Assembly: GCA_015143295.1 (NCBI GenBank)
Contig: CM026551.1
Coordinates: 16,417,827 to 16,481,826, forward strand
DNA length: 64,000 bases
Direction: 5' to 3'
Source of the DNA: Tetracentron sinense
Taxonomy: Eukaryota > Streptophyta > Magnoliopsida > Trochodendrales > Trochodendraceae
Shown: in pieces, positions 54,206-64,000 of the stretch
How the letters are laid out: each line of letters starts with the position of its first letter
Numbering within the stretch: position 1 is the stretch's first letter
Notes under the pieces: model-generated
Databases searched by the model: none
The model's input: the letters and a program-made list of their open reading frames with translations, nothing else
Told to the model about the DNA's origin: nothing
Translations under genes and position numbers: made by a program

Positions 54206-54250
54206 AGCTTGAAGAGAAGTTAGATAACACTCCGATGACCATCGGAGCCA
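54206..54250 (-). pseudogene. Continuation of the LINE fragment beyond copia E
   Basis: Short stretch adjoining the 49787 end if copia E and one TTTGC copy are removed. No motif of its own. Confidence 0.3.
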
Positions 54251-55680
54251 AGGTTTCTTAAAGGGAAATCAAGGGAAAGCTCCTACAAGTCGCTAATCTA
54301 GTAACTAAAAACTAGCTTGAAAGAACTAGATATATTAAAATCTGTCAAGTATACTTGTTGTTGCTGTTACATTTCATGACTCCCTTGCACCCTTTATATA
54401 GACCTCTTAATCAACCACCCTAATAATGATATGCATTGGAATCAAAAGTCTTTACTCTAGTTAGCCTAAAAGACCCAGACATTCAATTTCCTATGCATCT
54501 TACTTTGAAAACAATTAAAACAACACTCATTTACTCTAAGGACCCTTCCCAAGGCATTGACAACTCTTTGACTTCTATTAAAGAACTTTTTGGACATATC
54601 CAAAAATTACACCAATCCAATGTCCAGATTAGGATATTCCTGCCACTAAACAGTCAAGTCGTCTATCCACTATTCGAATAAGGATATGCTTGTTCCCAAA
54701 CAACCTAGTTGATTATCCAGTCCAGACGAGATTGAACCTGCCTCCAAATAGTTAAGCTATTCTCTTCTTCCTCTTCTTCTTCTTAGAAATGTTTGGCTGA
54801 AACTTTATCTGTATCAGTTCATCTTCCTTGGACAGAACTCACCCTCGAGTTTATGGCATCGTATAATTCTAAAGCACTTCTCATGCAACTCCTTCATTGT
54901 GTGAGCCTGTGCCAACCGCTCATATTACTTTTCCCCACCTGAGGCAATGGAACCAGATCATAATAATGACTTGGGTGTTTACTATACACTAGGTCAAAAG
55001 GACTTCTTCCTGTAATTCTTTTCTTTTAGTTGTTGGCAAAGTTTTCTTCAGCAGTGACTGATTCCCATTGTTTAGGATTTTCTCCAACCAAACATCATAG
55101 CAGATTTTCCACACTTCAGTTAATGACTTTAGTCTATCCATCAGTTTATGGATGGTGTGAGCAGCTGTACTATAGACCTATACCTAACCTCTTCACAAAA
55201 TGTGATAGAAAATTAAAGTACCGATCAAATGTAATGTTTTTGGAACAAAATGAAGACGAAAAATTTCACGGAAATAGAGATTAGCAACATGTGAAGAATA
55301 CATTGACTTCTTGCAACTAATGAAATACGCCATCTTAGAAAATTGATCAACTACCACGAAAATATAATCATACCTCCTTGTGTCCACGACAGTCCCAAAA
55401 AAATTTCATGCTAACATCTTCCCAAGGTTCTGTTGGAACGAGCAGCAAGGTATAGAGACCTATGTTTTGAATTTGTCCCTTAGATTCTTGAAGTAGGAAC
55501 CACAACATGCACAAAGTGCTGTTTTCTCTTGAAAACATGTCATTCATTCCTGGGCATTTGATGATATCATGATCTTTCAAAAGATGGCATTTTTTAGCTA
55601 ATACTGGCATAAGGATGGTCCTCTTCAGCCATTAAATTATGATGATACGAGACTTCTTTTGGGGTTTGAGGGCAAGCTAA
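54251..55680 (-). pseudogene. Gypsy fragment I: integrase core and LTR-like region
   Basis: Minus strand: NIGLYTLLLVPTEPWEDVSM (about 55480-55420), [20 protein letters not shown] (55366-55307), [16 protein letters not shown], then QWESVTAEENFANN- and RITGRSPFDLVYSKHPSHYY-like stretches near 55070-54960. These fit gypsy integrase (Asp in the WEDVSM block; the later Asp and Glu are lost with the deleted middle). Further down, 54251-54730 is AT-rich with TCTATATAAAGGG on the minus strand, a possible LTR with TATA box. No second LTR found. Confidence 0.7.
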
Positions 55681-56270
55681 TTCCAAATCCTAAGGAGTAG
55701 AAGGGGTTGAGGCCCAATCCGCCAGTCAACTAATGTCCAACATGGCCATGATCTGCCACATCATCATCTTTACAAGAGGGCCCTGCTCGTAGAGACGATT
55801 CCACCAAGGTCTTTCACGCTCTCGCCTCTATCCCTTCAGTGACTATGATTAAAGTGCTAAAATCCCCTTTGTCAAAGATAGAAAATGTTCTCCGGATGTT
55901 TTGAAGACTATATCTAGCCATTGTCATCCTAAGCCACAACAAGTCTTTCAGAGAAGCCGTAAATTTTCAATCTATAATAGGCCTCCATATGTTTTGCCTA
56001 TGGTCTTCAAAACTGGTATCTCAAAGGTGGAAGTACAGTCCCTTCACCCTAGTCCACTAGTTAGCCATCAAAACCTCCTCGTCGTATGTGTTCACTAAAG
56101 ACCACCATTGGTGGATCAAAAACTTTCCAGGGAGGATGTTTGATGCATCGAAGCTCCAAATGTTCGCTACTTCCTCTAATCCCACAAAGAAAACAAGACT
56201 TCAATCCACTAAATGGATAAAGAGATAGTGGGTAAGAAGGACTTCAACTCTTGGATGATAATTCCCAATT
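55681..56270. other. No gene recognised
   Basis: A moderately GC-rich piece with open stretches on both strands (for example 55901-56098). None shows a domain I can name. It may be worn transposon sequence. Confidence 0.4.
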
Positions 56271-56274
56271 AAAT

Positions 56275-56504
56275 ATAGAGTCTAGGGTTTGGAAGGAAGA
56301 ACAGAGGAAAGAAGGAGAGGAAGAAGGACCGAAGAAATAGAGAAAAGAAAGTGAGGGCTTATGTATTTAAGCCTCCTCTACTAGAATATATCAATATAGG
56401 AAGATTACATAAATATCCTTACTAAGAGGGAAATGAAAGAAGGGAATCAAAATATAGGACTAAAAAGTCCTTGCAATAATACTTTATACTCAATATTCTC
56501 AACA
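56275..56504 (-). repeat. 3' LTR of copia fragment F
   Basis: It starts near AGAGTCTAGGGTTTGG and ends TATTCTCAACA, with the polypurine tract TTGAGGGGGAG on the minus strand immediately beyond (56505 on). The A/G-rich start and overall layout are like copia E, but the sequence is not the same. Confidence 0.7.
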
Positions 56505-57000
56505 CTCCCCCTCAAGCTAGTGCAAATATATCTTGCATACCTAGCTTGGTAATCATGTTATGAAAGTGAGGGTTTCCTACTCCTTTGGTTAAGATATCAG
56601 CAGGTTGATTCCCTTTTTTCACGAATGGAGTACAAATTAATCAAAAATTTAGCTTCTCTTTAATAAAGTGTTTGTCGACTTTAATGTGCTTAGTCCTACC
56701 ATGTTAAACGGGATTATGAGCAATGCTAATGGTGGCCTTGTTGTCACAGTACAACCTCATAGTCTCCTATAAGGGAAGAGAAAGCTCTCTTAGCAATGTC
56801 TCCAACCATAAAAACTTACATACCCCATGAGCCATAGATTTGAACCCCCCCTGCCTTTGCACTAGACCTAGCAACAACAACTTGCTTCTTACTCCTCCAA
56901 ATGATAAGGTTTCCATTCATAGAGGTACAATATCCGGATGTAGATCTTCTATCTGACACTGACCTTTCCCAATCAACATCCAATACTCATATAACCAACT
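56505..57000 (-). pseudogene. RNase H fragment of copia F
   Basis: Minus strand: ETMRLYCDNKATISIAHNPV (about 56765-56706), GRTKHIKVDKHFIKEKL, then FVKKGNQPADILTKGVGNPH and FHNMITKLGMQD just before the polypurine tract. This is the standard end of copia pol. Everything upstream in the element is missing beyond about 57000. Confidence 0.8.
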
Positions 57001-57311
57001 CCTTTTGGAGTTGGAAGGAAAATTTTCTGGAAAATGCTTTCTGTATGGTTTTTGTTGGGATGTTTTGATAAAACGCAAGGTGAAGATATTAAGAGCCGGT
57101 CCTTATTGGAAGTGTGTAGGTTCCTTGGAGGGCTATTGATGGTCTTCCGTATAAAAAAATATTAGATTGGAAAAATTTTCTTGCAAGTAGGAGGAGATCA
57201 TACATGAAGATCTAGTAAGCTCTTGATTTTTTCATACAGAAGTCATATCTTTATTTTCTTTTTGTAGGGAATTCCATTGCCCAAATTATTTTACACACTA
57301 ATACGAATTAC
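57001..57311. other. No gene recognised
   Basis: The plus strand shows a short open patch (FSGKMLSVWFLLGCF, about 57026-57070) of unknown origin. From about 57230 the DNA looks like intron or intergenic sequence. Confidence 0.35.
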
Positions 57312-57486
57312 TTTTGTGACTAATAAAAGAAAGTCTAAGGTCACACTTAGCAAGTAGAGAACATACAGATACGTCAGCTGAATATTTCTCTGTAATTACC
57401 ACAGCTTCTGTGCTATTGATCTTAATTTGGTAGCTGGAACGTTTCAAAATGAAAGTTGATGGCTCCCAAACCTCAGAAGAATCAAT
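57312..57486 (-). other. Candidate host exon, 175 bp
   Basis: On the minus strand an open segment preceded by CATCTTCAACAG and followed by GTAATTCG encodes IDSSEVWEPSTFILKRSSYQ, IKINSTEAVVITEKYSADVS and VCSLLAKCDLRLSFISHK. The composition is protein-like and not that of retrotransposon Gag or Pol. Family not recognised. It may belong to the same gene as 42337-42425, 15 kb downstream in the same orientation. Confidence 0.4.
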
Positions 57487-58129
57487 CTGTTGAAGATGAC
57501 ATGTTAGAATTTTATTGTAGGATATCAATAAGAAAAGTTAAATATAACAATATTTTATTCAGCTTATACTAAAACTACAACAAACCAATATATGCACAAA
57601 TGGGGTTAATATACAAATGCAAGCTTAAATCAAAGAGCTAGCAAATAGTGTATGCAAAGACTTGAAAGGCAACAAATATATAAGACAGGTAAATGATGTT
57701 TAATTTGGAGCATGCAATGAAGTCTCTCCCCTCGTTGTAGTGCTCTAAAACACAACTCATGGTAAGAATCAATCTACATGCTACTATAAAGAGAAGTATA
57801 TAAAGAAAAAGCTGAAGCACTCTAAGACAGGAGAATAGAATTTCAAAATGTGAATATACAATTTCGTTAGCATGATATCTAACAAAAAGAGAGCATAGAG
57901 ATGAGGAAATTATCTAATACAAATCTAATCAATGTGGGAAAAATCCTTAATACAATAACAAAGGGCATAGACTTCTAGATAATATAAAACTTCAACAATA
58001 ATTTCACTTTTAATTCTCAATATTCTCTTGCAAAATCAACATTTGAGTTTGACAACCCTACATAATACAAACAATTACACCGAAAGAGTGGATAAGAATT
58101 TTGGTTCTCAAGCATTAGGTAGACTAGAG
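57487..58129. other. No gene recognised
   Basis: AT-rich and intron-like. A 60-codon minus-strand frame (57638-57820) is low complexity and I do not call it a gene. Confidence 0.4.
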
Positions 58130-58137
58130 TCTAGACT

Positions 58138-58709
58138 TAGTGTTACCTAGGCAAGTGGTACGAGTGCCAAGTGTGTAGGTGTCTAGAGGTGTTCAGCACG
58201 ACAAGCTCTAGAAATTCAAATACGGCGGCACGGACGTATATACTTTTAAAATAACTATATACATATATATATGTGAATATGTTATAACTCAACAATATAA
58301 AGAAAATATTAGAATGGAGAGGGGGGACCACATGTCGCCAATTTTTTTTTTAAAATATGTACCAAAGTCATAAGAAAATACCCATATAGAGAATAGAGAG
58401 AAGAAAATAAGAGAGAGACATACCTATTGATCGTCATTGGTGTCACCGCTCTCCTATTAAGTTTTCCTCTATGTTGCCGAAAAGGCTACACAGCTTGATA
58501 AAAAGTTCTTAACAATCTAAAATATATATTGAATTTTTTGAATGACAGCGCATACTTGAAGCATCACGTGCCTAACCATAATATAAATGTCACCATGACA
58601 TGGTATAGGCACGTACCAAGGAGTGTCGTGTCGTGTCACGGAGTGTCATGTCGTGCTATGGTGTCAGCACGGTAAAATTTGGGAAAACTAAAGTGACTAC
58701 GTAACACTG
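58138..58709. mobile_element. hAT-type MITE, 572 bp
   Basis: Ends TAGTGTTACCTAG (left) and CAGTGTTACGTAG (from the right). An 8-bp duplication with one mismatch flanks it: TCTAGACT (58130-58137) and TCTAGACC (58710-58717). The interior holds GTGTCGTGTCGTGTCACG-type and GCACGACAAG motifs in opposite orientations. Confidence 0.75.
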
Positions 58710-58717
58710 TCTAGACC

Positions 58718-58969
58718 TCTACCCACCTTGCTTCAAACTCATTTTCTGAAACCCAAACCAGACCAGACCAACCAGTCAGACCAAAAGACCTGGGAACCAT
58801 GCCCTACACCACTCCAGTCGGAAACCTGACCCAGGAAAATATAAAAAGATAGAAAGAACCTGATTGAGATAAAATGTGTGGACATGCTTGTAAATATATA
58901 ATATAGTTATAATTAAAGGGACTGGATAACCAAGACTGGATCATTCAAACTAACATCTGTATTAATAGG
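58718..58969. other. No gene recognised
   Basis: Short sequence between the MITE and copia G. It contains repeated ACCAGACC-like words. No gene. Confidence 0.4.
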
Positions 58970-59830
58970 CCTAATAAAATAAGCTCATAATGTCCTTATG
59001 TCTTTATGTTTTATGTTTTTTGTACTAAAGGCATTCATGTCTTTTCATCTTTATTAGGAATATAAAAGGTGATCTAGAGAGTGCGGAAACATAATTCCAA
59101 CCCTACTCATCTTTCTTTTATTCTTTTCTCTTCTTCATTCTCTCAAACCCTATAAAGTACAAAACCTTAAATTTCTACTTGGTATCAAAGTGAACGAAAA
59201 TTCAACGGGATTAATACATGATTCAGAAGACCGAAGGAGACAAAACCTACAAGTGACATCAGCTGACATCAGTAGGTTGTGCGATTGTCGTTAAGAAGCT
59301 ATACGACACGTTAGGAAGCTGTACGACTAACGTCAAGAGCCATATGGTCCCCCATGTCAGAACAAATTTTTTTGGGATTTGTAGTGATTTTCTACATTTT
59401 TTTGAGAACATTTTGATAATGATTTGCCCACTTGTTTGATTATGGGAAAAATTCAATTTTGAATCAAACATTTGGATGGAAGTGTTTGGTTTTTTCTGAC
59501 GTGGTAAATTGAGAAGAACTGATGTGGTTGGTTGATACAAAGTGTTAAAACAGGTTCCATGTTTTGTGGTTGAGATTTGAAGGCTCTAATCGATTTTTCT
59601 AGGGATGCATGCTGTTTTTTTTAATTCTTTTTTTTTCCTATTTTGGGTATGTTTGGGCTATGCTACGTGATTGTATGAATGTGACCTTATATGTGGAGAT
59701 TAGTGTGGTGAATAGTAAGCTGATTCATGTAAATGAACCATGCTTTTCATCTAGTTAAGGTGTTTTTGGTTGTTTTGAAGCTGCCCTTACCATAGAAGCC
59801 CTAAATTGATCGTATTTTGTGACTAGTGCT

Positions 59831-61100
59831 ATGGAGGAAGGTTCATCAAATAAACCTGGGTTTACATCTTTTGTGGCTCCTCCATCGGAGAACCCAAGTA
59901 TGCAGTTAGTACAATAAAGTTAGAAGAAAAAAAATTATCTGGAGTGGTCCCAATCACCAAGATGTTTATCAATAGAAGTGGAAAACTTAGCTATATCAAT
60001 AAACAAGATTGAAGAGTCTAGTGTGATTGATCCAATACACGAGAAGTGGGAATCAAAGAATCTCACTATCATGTCTTGGCTGCTTCTCTCCATGCAGCCA
60101 CACGTATCTCGTGATTTTCTTTTTCTCCAAACAACTAAAGAGATTTATGATTCCACTGCCCAAAGGTATTCACAAGCTCAGAATACTGCTCCAATGTTTT
60201 AAGCAATATTTACATCTTATAGGGAGAGTTTTAAGAGATTGACTGAGCATAACAAAATTTTTGAGTTTCTAGCTAGGTTGGACCCAGAGTTTGAGTCGGT
60301 TTAGGTTCAGATACCACGCAGGTCTCGATCACTCACGATCGTCTCGGGCACAGGACGAGTTAGACTTTTTGAATCAGGTGTATGCACTTATTCAAGGAAA
60401 GATAGTAGGCGATTGGCTATCCATTCAATGTCTATTCCAGTGTTTTAAAAAGCATGTGAGGCTTACGCCTCAAGGCTCGCCTCGGGGCGAGGCTTAAGAA
60501 AAACGCTTTGAGGCTTAAAACCCCATGAGGCTCACATGAGGCACATGCTTCATGTCTTGAAACTTACTTTATGCTTATGTACGTCTTCTACATTAACTAA
60601 AATTAGGAACTGATACTTAAATGTCCTTTTTTTTCTAAAATTTGCTATTTGTTTCAACTAATTTATATAGTATTTCTTATGTGTACGTGTGCGCCCACAT
60701 GAACACACACAATGTATACAAATACAAATATATATATACATATGTCTCTCTCTCTATATATGTATATATACTATAATTTTTCATCAACTTCTTGAATCTT
60801 TTTGCCATTTTTCTTATATTATATTTATTTGTTAAAATGAGAGAGCATGAAGCTTTCTTGTGAGGCTTACGCTGCACGTCTCGAGGCTTACACCTCACGC
60901 ATCTTGAGGTCCTAACGCCTCGCCTCACGCCTTAACGTTTTAAAACATTGGTCTATTCCTTCATAGCATTCTGCTTTAGCCTCTACCTTATTTCCACTGA
61001 AAGGAAACAAGGCAGGTGAGGAGGATAAGTTAATATGTGAGCATTGTGGCAGAACCAAACACACTAAAGAGACTTGCTGGAATCTTGCTAGTAGACCATC
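59831..61100 (+). pseudogene. gag of copia G, interrupted by a MITE
   Basis: ATG 59831 (MEEGSSNKPGFTSF). The UBN2-type domain is at about 59978-60300: EKWESKNLTIMSWLLLSMQP, IYDSTAQRYSQAQNT, ESFKRLTEHNKIFEFLARLD. The MITE at 60438-60950 interrupts it. A zinc knuckle CEHCGRTKHTKETCW (about 61036-61080; all ligands present) follows. Several stops. Confidence 0.8.
60438..60950. mobile_element. hAT-type MITE with GAGGC motifs, 513 bp, in copia G gag
   Basis: A perfect 8-bp target duplication GTCTATTC lies at 60430-60437 and 60951-60958. Ends CAGTGTTTTAAAAAGC and, from the right, CAATGTTTTAAAACG. Subterminal regions are rich in GAGGCTTACGCCTC and CGCCTCGCCTC, in opposite orientations at the two ends. 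A (CT)n/(TA)n patch lies near 60740. Confidence 0.92.
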
Positions 61101-61199
61101 AAAGTATACTCACCCTGGATCTTCTACAGTACACAATGCTTTATCCAGTAGTGCTATCTCATTAGGAGAGTCATTGACCATGCCTTCATCCTCAACATT

Positions 61200-62500
61200 C
61201 GCCGAAAGATATGTCGTCAGTTTCCAAAGAGGAACTTGAGCACTTCAAACATGTACTCTCACAAATGGAGAACTCCATTGGATCATCCACTTCCTTTTCT
61301 CAAACAAGTATCCATGTATCTGCTCTATAACATCACCTAAGTTTCCTTGGATCATCAATTTAGGAGCCGCAAATCACATATCTGGTATGTCCTTTATATT
61401 ATCATCTTATAATCTGTGTCCGGGTACTCTTTAAATTACAATTGTTGACAGACTCATTTTCTTCTATATCTGGGATATCACTCCCAGTCTTTCATTGCCC
61501 TCTGTTTTATATAATTATATGTACCTGATTTTTTAGCTAATCTTCTTTTTGTTAGTAGTTTAACTAAGAATCTAAATTGTAGTATGACTTTCTTTTCATC
61601 TTGTTGTGTCTTTCAAGATCTGTTGACGCAATAAGAGATTGGGAGTGAATGGACTTTACATTCTTGATTAGGCTCCAGCTTCTTCCAATCCTCTCCAATC
61701 TAGTAGTTCTGTTAATAAAGACCAAATGTTACTCTAGCATAATTGATTAGGTCATTTGTCATTTCAGTCCTTAGAAATTCAACATTCTACTATGTTTAGG
61801 ACTATTAGCTCTCAAAGTTTGTCGTGTGAAACTTGTGAGCTAGCAAACCATTGTTGTGTTTCATTTACTCCTGGGAATAAAAGTTTTTTTCCATTTGAGA
61901 ATGTTCATTTTGATGTATAGGGACCTTCTTCCACTCTATCTGTATGTGCATATCGGTATTTCATTTCATTCATTGATGATTATTCTTGCTACACTTGATT
62001 ATATTTGATGAAGACTAGAGATGAGAGGCCCCATATCATTAGCATTTTCTACAAAATGATCAGGACACAAATTGACAAAAACATTTTTAAAAAAATTAGA
62101 TTTGATCATAGAAGAGAATATCTTGAAGGAACCCTCTGAAGTTATTTTGATGAACATGGTGTCATTCATTAGAATAGTTGTATATACCACAAAAAAATGG
62201 GATAGCATAACGTAAGAACAAACATTTGCTTGAGGTTGCTCATAGTTTATTACTATAGATGAAAGTGAAAAAGAAGTTTTGGTCTGATGTAGTGCTTCTG
62301 ATTAACCGTATACCTTTTAGAGTTCTGGGATTGAAGTCCTCGCATCAAATTTCGCATCTTGAGAGTCCACTCTTCATCCTTCCACTTTGAGTCTTAGATG
62401 TACTTGTTTTCTCCACATACTAGGTTCAAATCGTTCTACGTTAGATCCTAGGTCCATCAAATGCTTGTTTTTGGGGTACTCCACCCAAAAAGGTGGTGTT
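61200..62500 (+). pseudogene. Protease and integrase of copia G
   Basis: In broken frames: a protease-like SWIINLGAANHISGM (about 61347-61391; the catalytic DSG is NLG), the zinc-binding TCELANHCCVSFTPG (about 61830-61880), DV*GPSSTLSVCAYRYFISF (Trp to TAG near 61918), FIDDYSCYT, and later DEHGVIH and linker fragments with MKVKKKFWSDVVLL (about 62258-62300). Not functional. Confidence 0.75.
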
Positions 62501-62619
62501 TTGATCTTTTGATGGGTGCTTGTTTATCTCTAAGATGTCATTCTTTGATTTTGTTCCTTTTATCTCTGGGGTTTCTCTTATGGGAGAGAATGTTAATAAA
62601 GAGAACCCCTTCCAGCCCT

Positions 62620-63135
62620 AAGTGATTGCAACAGTAGTATACCACTGTTGGCTCCTCCATTGTCTTCTATTGAGTCTACTAGCGAGAAGAAAAAGGGGCT
62701 ACAGGCATACTCGGTACTCCAGACGACCAAAAGTAAAGTTTCCATCAACTAAACAACCCTCTCAGCATACCTCTGTGGATTCAGATCCTAAATTTTCCAA
62801 CTGCTCTAAGTACAGGTAATTCTTGATCCCCACTTATAACTTATGTCTTAATGTTCCCATTGCCTTACACAAATGAAAATGTGATTGTACTTTTCATCCT
62901 ATTTCTATCTTTATGTCATATGATTCACTTTCTCCATCTTTTCGAGTGTTTTTCTTCAGTGTCTAGTCCCTCTAGTGTGACAAATACATTTCAACATCCT
63001 AAGTGGAAGGAAGCAACGTGGGAGGAGAAAAGGCTCTCAACAAAAATAATACTTGGGAACTTGTCAATGTTCCTAAGGACAAGAAGTTAGTTAGCTGCAA
63101 GAGGTTGTATACTTGGTTTAGATCTGGTTTCATTG
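62620..63135 (+). pseudogene. Linker and polymerase start of copia G
   Basis: TKQPSQHTSVDSDPKFSNCS (about 62745-62804), then KWKEATWEEKRL, then ALNKNNTWELVNVPKDKKLV (63027-63086) and SCKRLYTWFRSGFIDYG. This is the start of copia reverse transcriptase. It is cut off by LTR H. Confidence 0.8.
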
Positions 63136-63274
63136 ATTACGGTTTTGAGGAAAGAAAGAAGATCAGGTGGAAAATTAGAGAGATTATGGATCCCTTTCTA
63201 ACACTTTATCATATACTAAAGAATAATACATATTCCCAAAATACCCCTATTCAAGTATAAGTAGTATTTTAACA
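63136..63274 (-). repeat. 3' LTR (partial) of copia fragment H
   Basis: It ends GTAGTATTTTAACA, with TTGAAGGGGAG (polypurine tract, minus strand) directly beyond. The start near AGGAAAGAAAGAAG is approximate. It is followed at 63275-63400 by LTKGLVV-like pol end pieces on the minus strand. Confidence 0.6.
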
Positions 63275-63740
63275 CTCCCCTTCAAGTTGGTGCATAGATA
63301 CCAATCATGCTCAACTTGCCAACAATTCTACGAAATGAAAAACTACTAAGCCCTTAGTTAAAACGTCTACCAATTAAACTTCAAACTTCACAAATTTAAC
63401 CCACCTTCAACTTCTTTATGATGTTTTACAAATTATCGTATGACGTTTTACAACTTTTTCTGAGGTACCTTGTTAAGCATGTAACAAACTAAGAGAACAG
63501 CTTCCCCCCACAAGTTCGATTATACTCCTGAACTAAATTGCATCACAATTAATGTCTTTTGAGGTTCAAATTATATTCCTCTTTTCTATGTTTTTCTATG
63601 GACGTGCATAAGAGCAGTATTTTTAAGGATAGATCCATCAGTTCACAAAATTCAGTATTTGATTTGGATTAATACTCCCCACCTCCACTTGGTCGAAGTC
63701 TTTTTAACCTTTAATTCTTCCCATTTCATGACTTGTGAGC
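63275..63740 (-). pseudogene. Copia fragment H, scraps of pol
   Basis: Minus strand: the end of RNase H next to the tract, and near 63380-63530 an integrase-like stretch with CYMLNKVPQKKL in one frame (the usual motif is near LNRVP). The order is scrambled or heavily deleted. Confidence 0.45.
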
Positions 63741-64000
63741 ATAGTTACCAAGTCGAGGTTCGGGAATAATTCGTCTAGGAAAAAGTTTGGAAAAAATCGT
63801 CAAAATTCAGAAAATTCAAAAATAAATCAGGAAAATGTCAGGTAAGAAATGAAAAATATAAAATAAGATTACTAATTATGAAAGTTAAAAACAAATACAT
63901 TTCATATATAAGATATATATTAGGGACTTTTTCAAAAAAATTGTGAATAATTCATGTTTAATTCACGAAATTCGTGACTTTTTGAAGAAGTCGCTATTTT
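63741..64000. other. AT-rich end of the window, possible start of a MITE
   Basis: CATAGTTACCAAGTCGAGG at about 63742 resembles the CATAGTT start of the hAT-type MITEs in this window, and AATTCGTGACTTT-like repeats follow. The window ends before any second terminus. Confidence 0.3.

Larger units (their letters stand above)
58970..63135 (+). mobile_element. Copia element G (decayed, 3' end lost)
   Basis: The LTR-like sequence before the primer site TGGTATCAAAG (59180-59190) has an uncertain left end. Then gag (59831-61100, split by a MITE), protease, GAG-pre-integrase, integrase, linker and the start of the polymerase follow on the plus strand. It stops at about 63135 where LTR H of another copia element begins. 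The linker is like that of element A, so A and G may be one family. Confidence 0.75.

Noticed and set aside
57638-57820. 60-codon minus-strand frame as a membrane protein
   Set aside because: Hydrophobic only because of T-rich composition; no homology recognised and no splice or promoter context.

Overview
This is nuclear DNA of a flowering plant. The signs are a LysM receptor-like kinase gene, Ty1/copia elements primed by the initiator-Met tRNA (TGGTATCAGAGC-type binding sites), Ty3/gypsy elements, plant LINEs, and many hAT- and MULE-type MITEs in AT-rich sequence. I cannot name the species. I found no CRISPR array, operon, plasmid, rRNA or tRNA gene.

Layout. (1) 1-3.2 kb holds the only complete host gene, an uninterrupted 628-codon LysM receptor-like kinase of the LYK4/LYK5 type, with its TATA box and poly(A) signals. 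Its kinase domain looks like a pseudokinase. (2) 3.3-8.9 kb is a MITE field: a 611-bp hAT-like element with a perfect 8-bp target duplication, a 265-bp MULE-like MITE, a 363-bp fold-back, a decayed RNase H fragment, an array of roughly 90-bp repeats, and more copies of one MITE family. (3) 10.1-19.75 kb is a decayed copia element (A) followed by a second copia element (B1), which carries a TCGAGT-rich MITE and a 1.66-kb hAT-like element. (4) 20.3-30.2 kb is a deep nest. An old hAT-like copy holds a solo-LTR-like block and a 7.46-kb long-TIR (Pack-MULE-like) element. That element carries a near full-length but broken molybdate transporter (MOT1) gene, split by a 5.9-kb gypsy element (C, minus strand). 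(5) 31.5-36.6 kb is B2, a sister of B1 inserted in a microsatellite. (6) 37.2-43.6 kb is LINE debris plus a 2.8-kb hAT-like element. (7) 43.7-48.9 kb is copia D with a LINE, a MITE and a Helitron-like element inside it. (8) 49.8-54.2 kb is copia E (minus strand, perfect 5-bp target duplication) sitting in a LINE fragment. (9) 54.2-64 kb is gypsy and copia debris (I, F, G, H) with two more hAT MITEs.

How the pieces relate. There is no pathway here. Apart from the kinase, almost everything recognisable is a transposon inserted in another transposon. The insertion order can be read because target duplications survive and because B2 preserves the empty sites of two insertions in B1. B1 and B2 also share several in-frame stop codons. 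Two or three splice-site-bounded open segments on the minus strand (about 57.4, 42.4 and 31.2 kb) may be exons of a host gene with TE-filled introns. That idea is unproven.
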